Source: Candidatus Nomurabacteria bacterium (lineage in GTDB: Bacteria > Patescibacteriota > Minisyncoccia > Phycocordibacterales > UBA9973). Taken from it: DNA of 5,304 bases. The translations under genes and the position numbers were made by a program. Positions 4,902 through 5,304 of this stretch are shown piece by piece. Below the pieces are notes generated by a model, which was not told the origin of the DNA, searched no databases, and saw only the letters and a list, made by a program, of their open reading frames with translations. Within the stretch, counting starts at the first letter, position 1. Each line of letters starts with the position of its first letter. The DNA is taken from NCBI GenBank assembly GCA_943359425.1, contig CALRHN010000038.1, forward strand, positions 1 to 5,304. The letters are read 5' to 3'.

Positions 4902-4930
4902 TTGGTTCTAGGGCTTTTTTGGGCTAGAAT
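4902..4930 (+). promoter_or_regulatory. Candidate scpA promoter, predicted leaderless
   Basis: TTGGTT (4902-4907, three of six) and TAGAAT (4925-4930, five of six) have a 17-base spacer. The predicted +1 is 4937, one base before the ATG at 4938. CTAG tetramers sit at both ends of the spacer (4908-4911 and 4924-4927), and GCCCAA (4892-4897) forms an inverted repeat with TTGGGC (4919-4924). A repressor reading CTAG would block this promoter directly. Confidence 0.55.
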
Positions 4931-4937
4931 AGGCAAT

Positions 4938-5304
4938 ATGACTGCAGATATGGACACAACTGACGAGACAGTGGGCAAATCCCTCTATACAGTCAAAACA
5001 GGCGGTTTTGAGGGTCCTTTGTCGCTCCTTCTCGAGCTTATCGAGAAGCGAAAGCTTTTCGTGAACGAAGTCTCTCTCGCCGCCGTTACGGACGACTACA
5101 TCGCATACGTCAAAGCATTGCCGAGTTTCGACATGAATCATATCGCGAGCTTTGTCGTCGTGGCGGCAACGCTTCTTCTCATCAAGTCCCGCTCACTCCT
5201 GCCCGGATTTGCCCTGACGAAAGAAGAAGAAGAAAATATCGTCGATCTCGAATCGCGCTTGTCGCTCTACAAACTCGTGAAGGAGGCGAGCATTGAGATC
5301 AAGA
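4938..5304 (+). CDS. scpA: Segregation and condensation protein A, N-terminal part (3' truncated by window edge)
   Basis: ScpA is the kleisin subunit of the bacterial SMC-ScpAB condensin, which bridges SMC heads and organises and segregates the chromosome. The open frame gives 122 complete codons with no stop before the edge. The hallmark G-F-E-G-P-L is at residues 23-28, followed by S-L-L-L-E-L-I-E-K (the family usually has Asp where Ser29 stands). A-A-V-T-D-D-Y (48-54) and the helix V-V-V-A-A-T-L-L-L-I-K-S-R-S-L-L-P (73-89) match the SMC-neck-binding kleisin N-domain. A Glu-rich linker (K-E-E-E-E-N) follows, then a helix. The first about 17 residues are a polar extension before the fold; ATG at 4950 is an alternative start, but 4938 fits the predicted transcription start. 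Only a weak AGG precedes the ATG. scpB commonly lies downstream in other bacteria, but that part is outside the window. Confidence 0.93.
   Translation, partial: MTADMDTTDETVGKSLYTVKTGGFEGPLSLLLELIEKRKLFVNEVSLAAVTDDYIAYVKALPSFDMNHIASFVVVAATLLLIKSRSLLPGFALTKEEEENIVDLESRLSLYKLVKEASIEIK

Noticed and set aside
4892..4920. Intrinsic terminator or attenuator GCCC...GGGC plus six Ts before scpA
   Set aside because: The outer stem is only 4 bp with a long interior, and the predicted scpA transcript starts downstream of it. It more likely reflects promoter sequence.

Overview
The window looks like chromosomal DNA from an ultra-small-genome bacterium of the Candidate Phyla Radiation (Patescibacteria, probably a Parcubacteria-type lineage). 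This is inferred from four things: an aspartyl-tRNA synthetase of bacterial type with its GAD insertion domain missing, compact single-gene units, start codons without Shine-Dalgarno sequences, and hypothetical proteins among housekeeping genes. The lineage is not proven. All genes read through with the standard code.

Layout. The plus strand from 1 to 2859 carries the 3' end of trpS (tryptophanyl-tRNA synthetase), a 76-residue two-helix membrane protein behind a near-perfect sigma-70 type promoter, a strong terminator, aspS (aspartyl-tRNA synthetase), and a short-chain dehydrogenase/reductase. A bidirectional terminator at 2861-2888 ends this block. From 2910 to 4294 the minus strand carries an AT-richer insert of two unrecognised genes: a 292-residue soluble protein and a 134-residue membrane protein. 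A third minus-strand gene (4393-4719, with its own terminator) encodes a TrpR-superfamily (YerC/YecD-type) DNA-binding protein. It diverges from scpA, the segregation and condensation protein A gene, which runs off the right edge.

The most structured non-coding DNA is the 218-bp divergent region 4720-4937. It holds four CTAG tetramers at an exact 7-bp period beside the regulator gene, two tandem 18-bp-period dyad repeats, a hairpin, and a decamer GGTTCTAGGG that lies both next to the regulator start and inside the scpA promoter. Because TrpR-type proteins are known to read CTAG-containing operators, a plausible model is that the regulator controls itself and scpA. This is inference.

A second theme is promoter architecture. 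The plus-strand genes at 427, 731, 2161 and 4938 each have a -10-like hexamer only 6-9 bases before the ATG, which predicts leaderless or nearly leaderless mRNAs. The genes otherwise appear to be independent transcription units; no metabolic pathway links them. No rRNA, tRNA, CRISPR array, insertion sequence or origin was seen.
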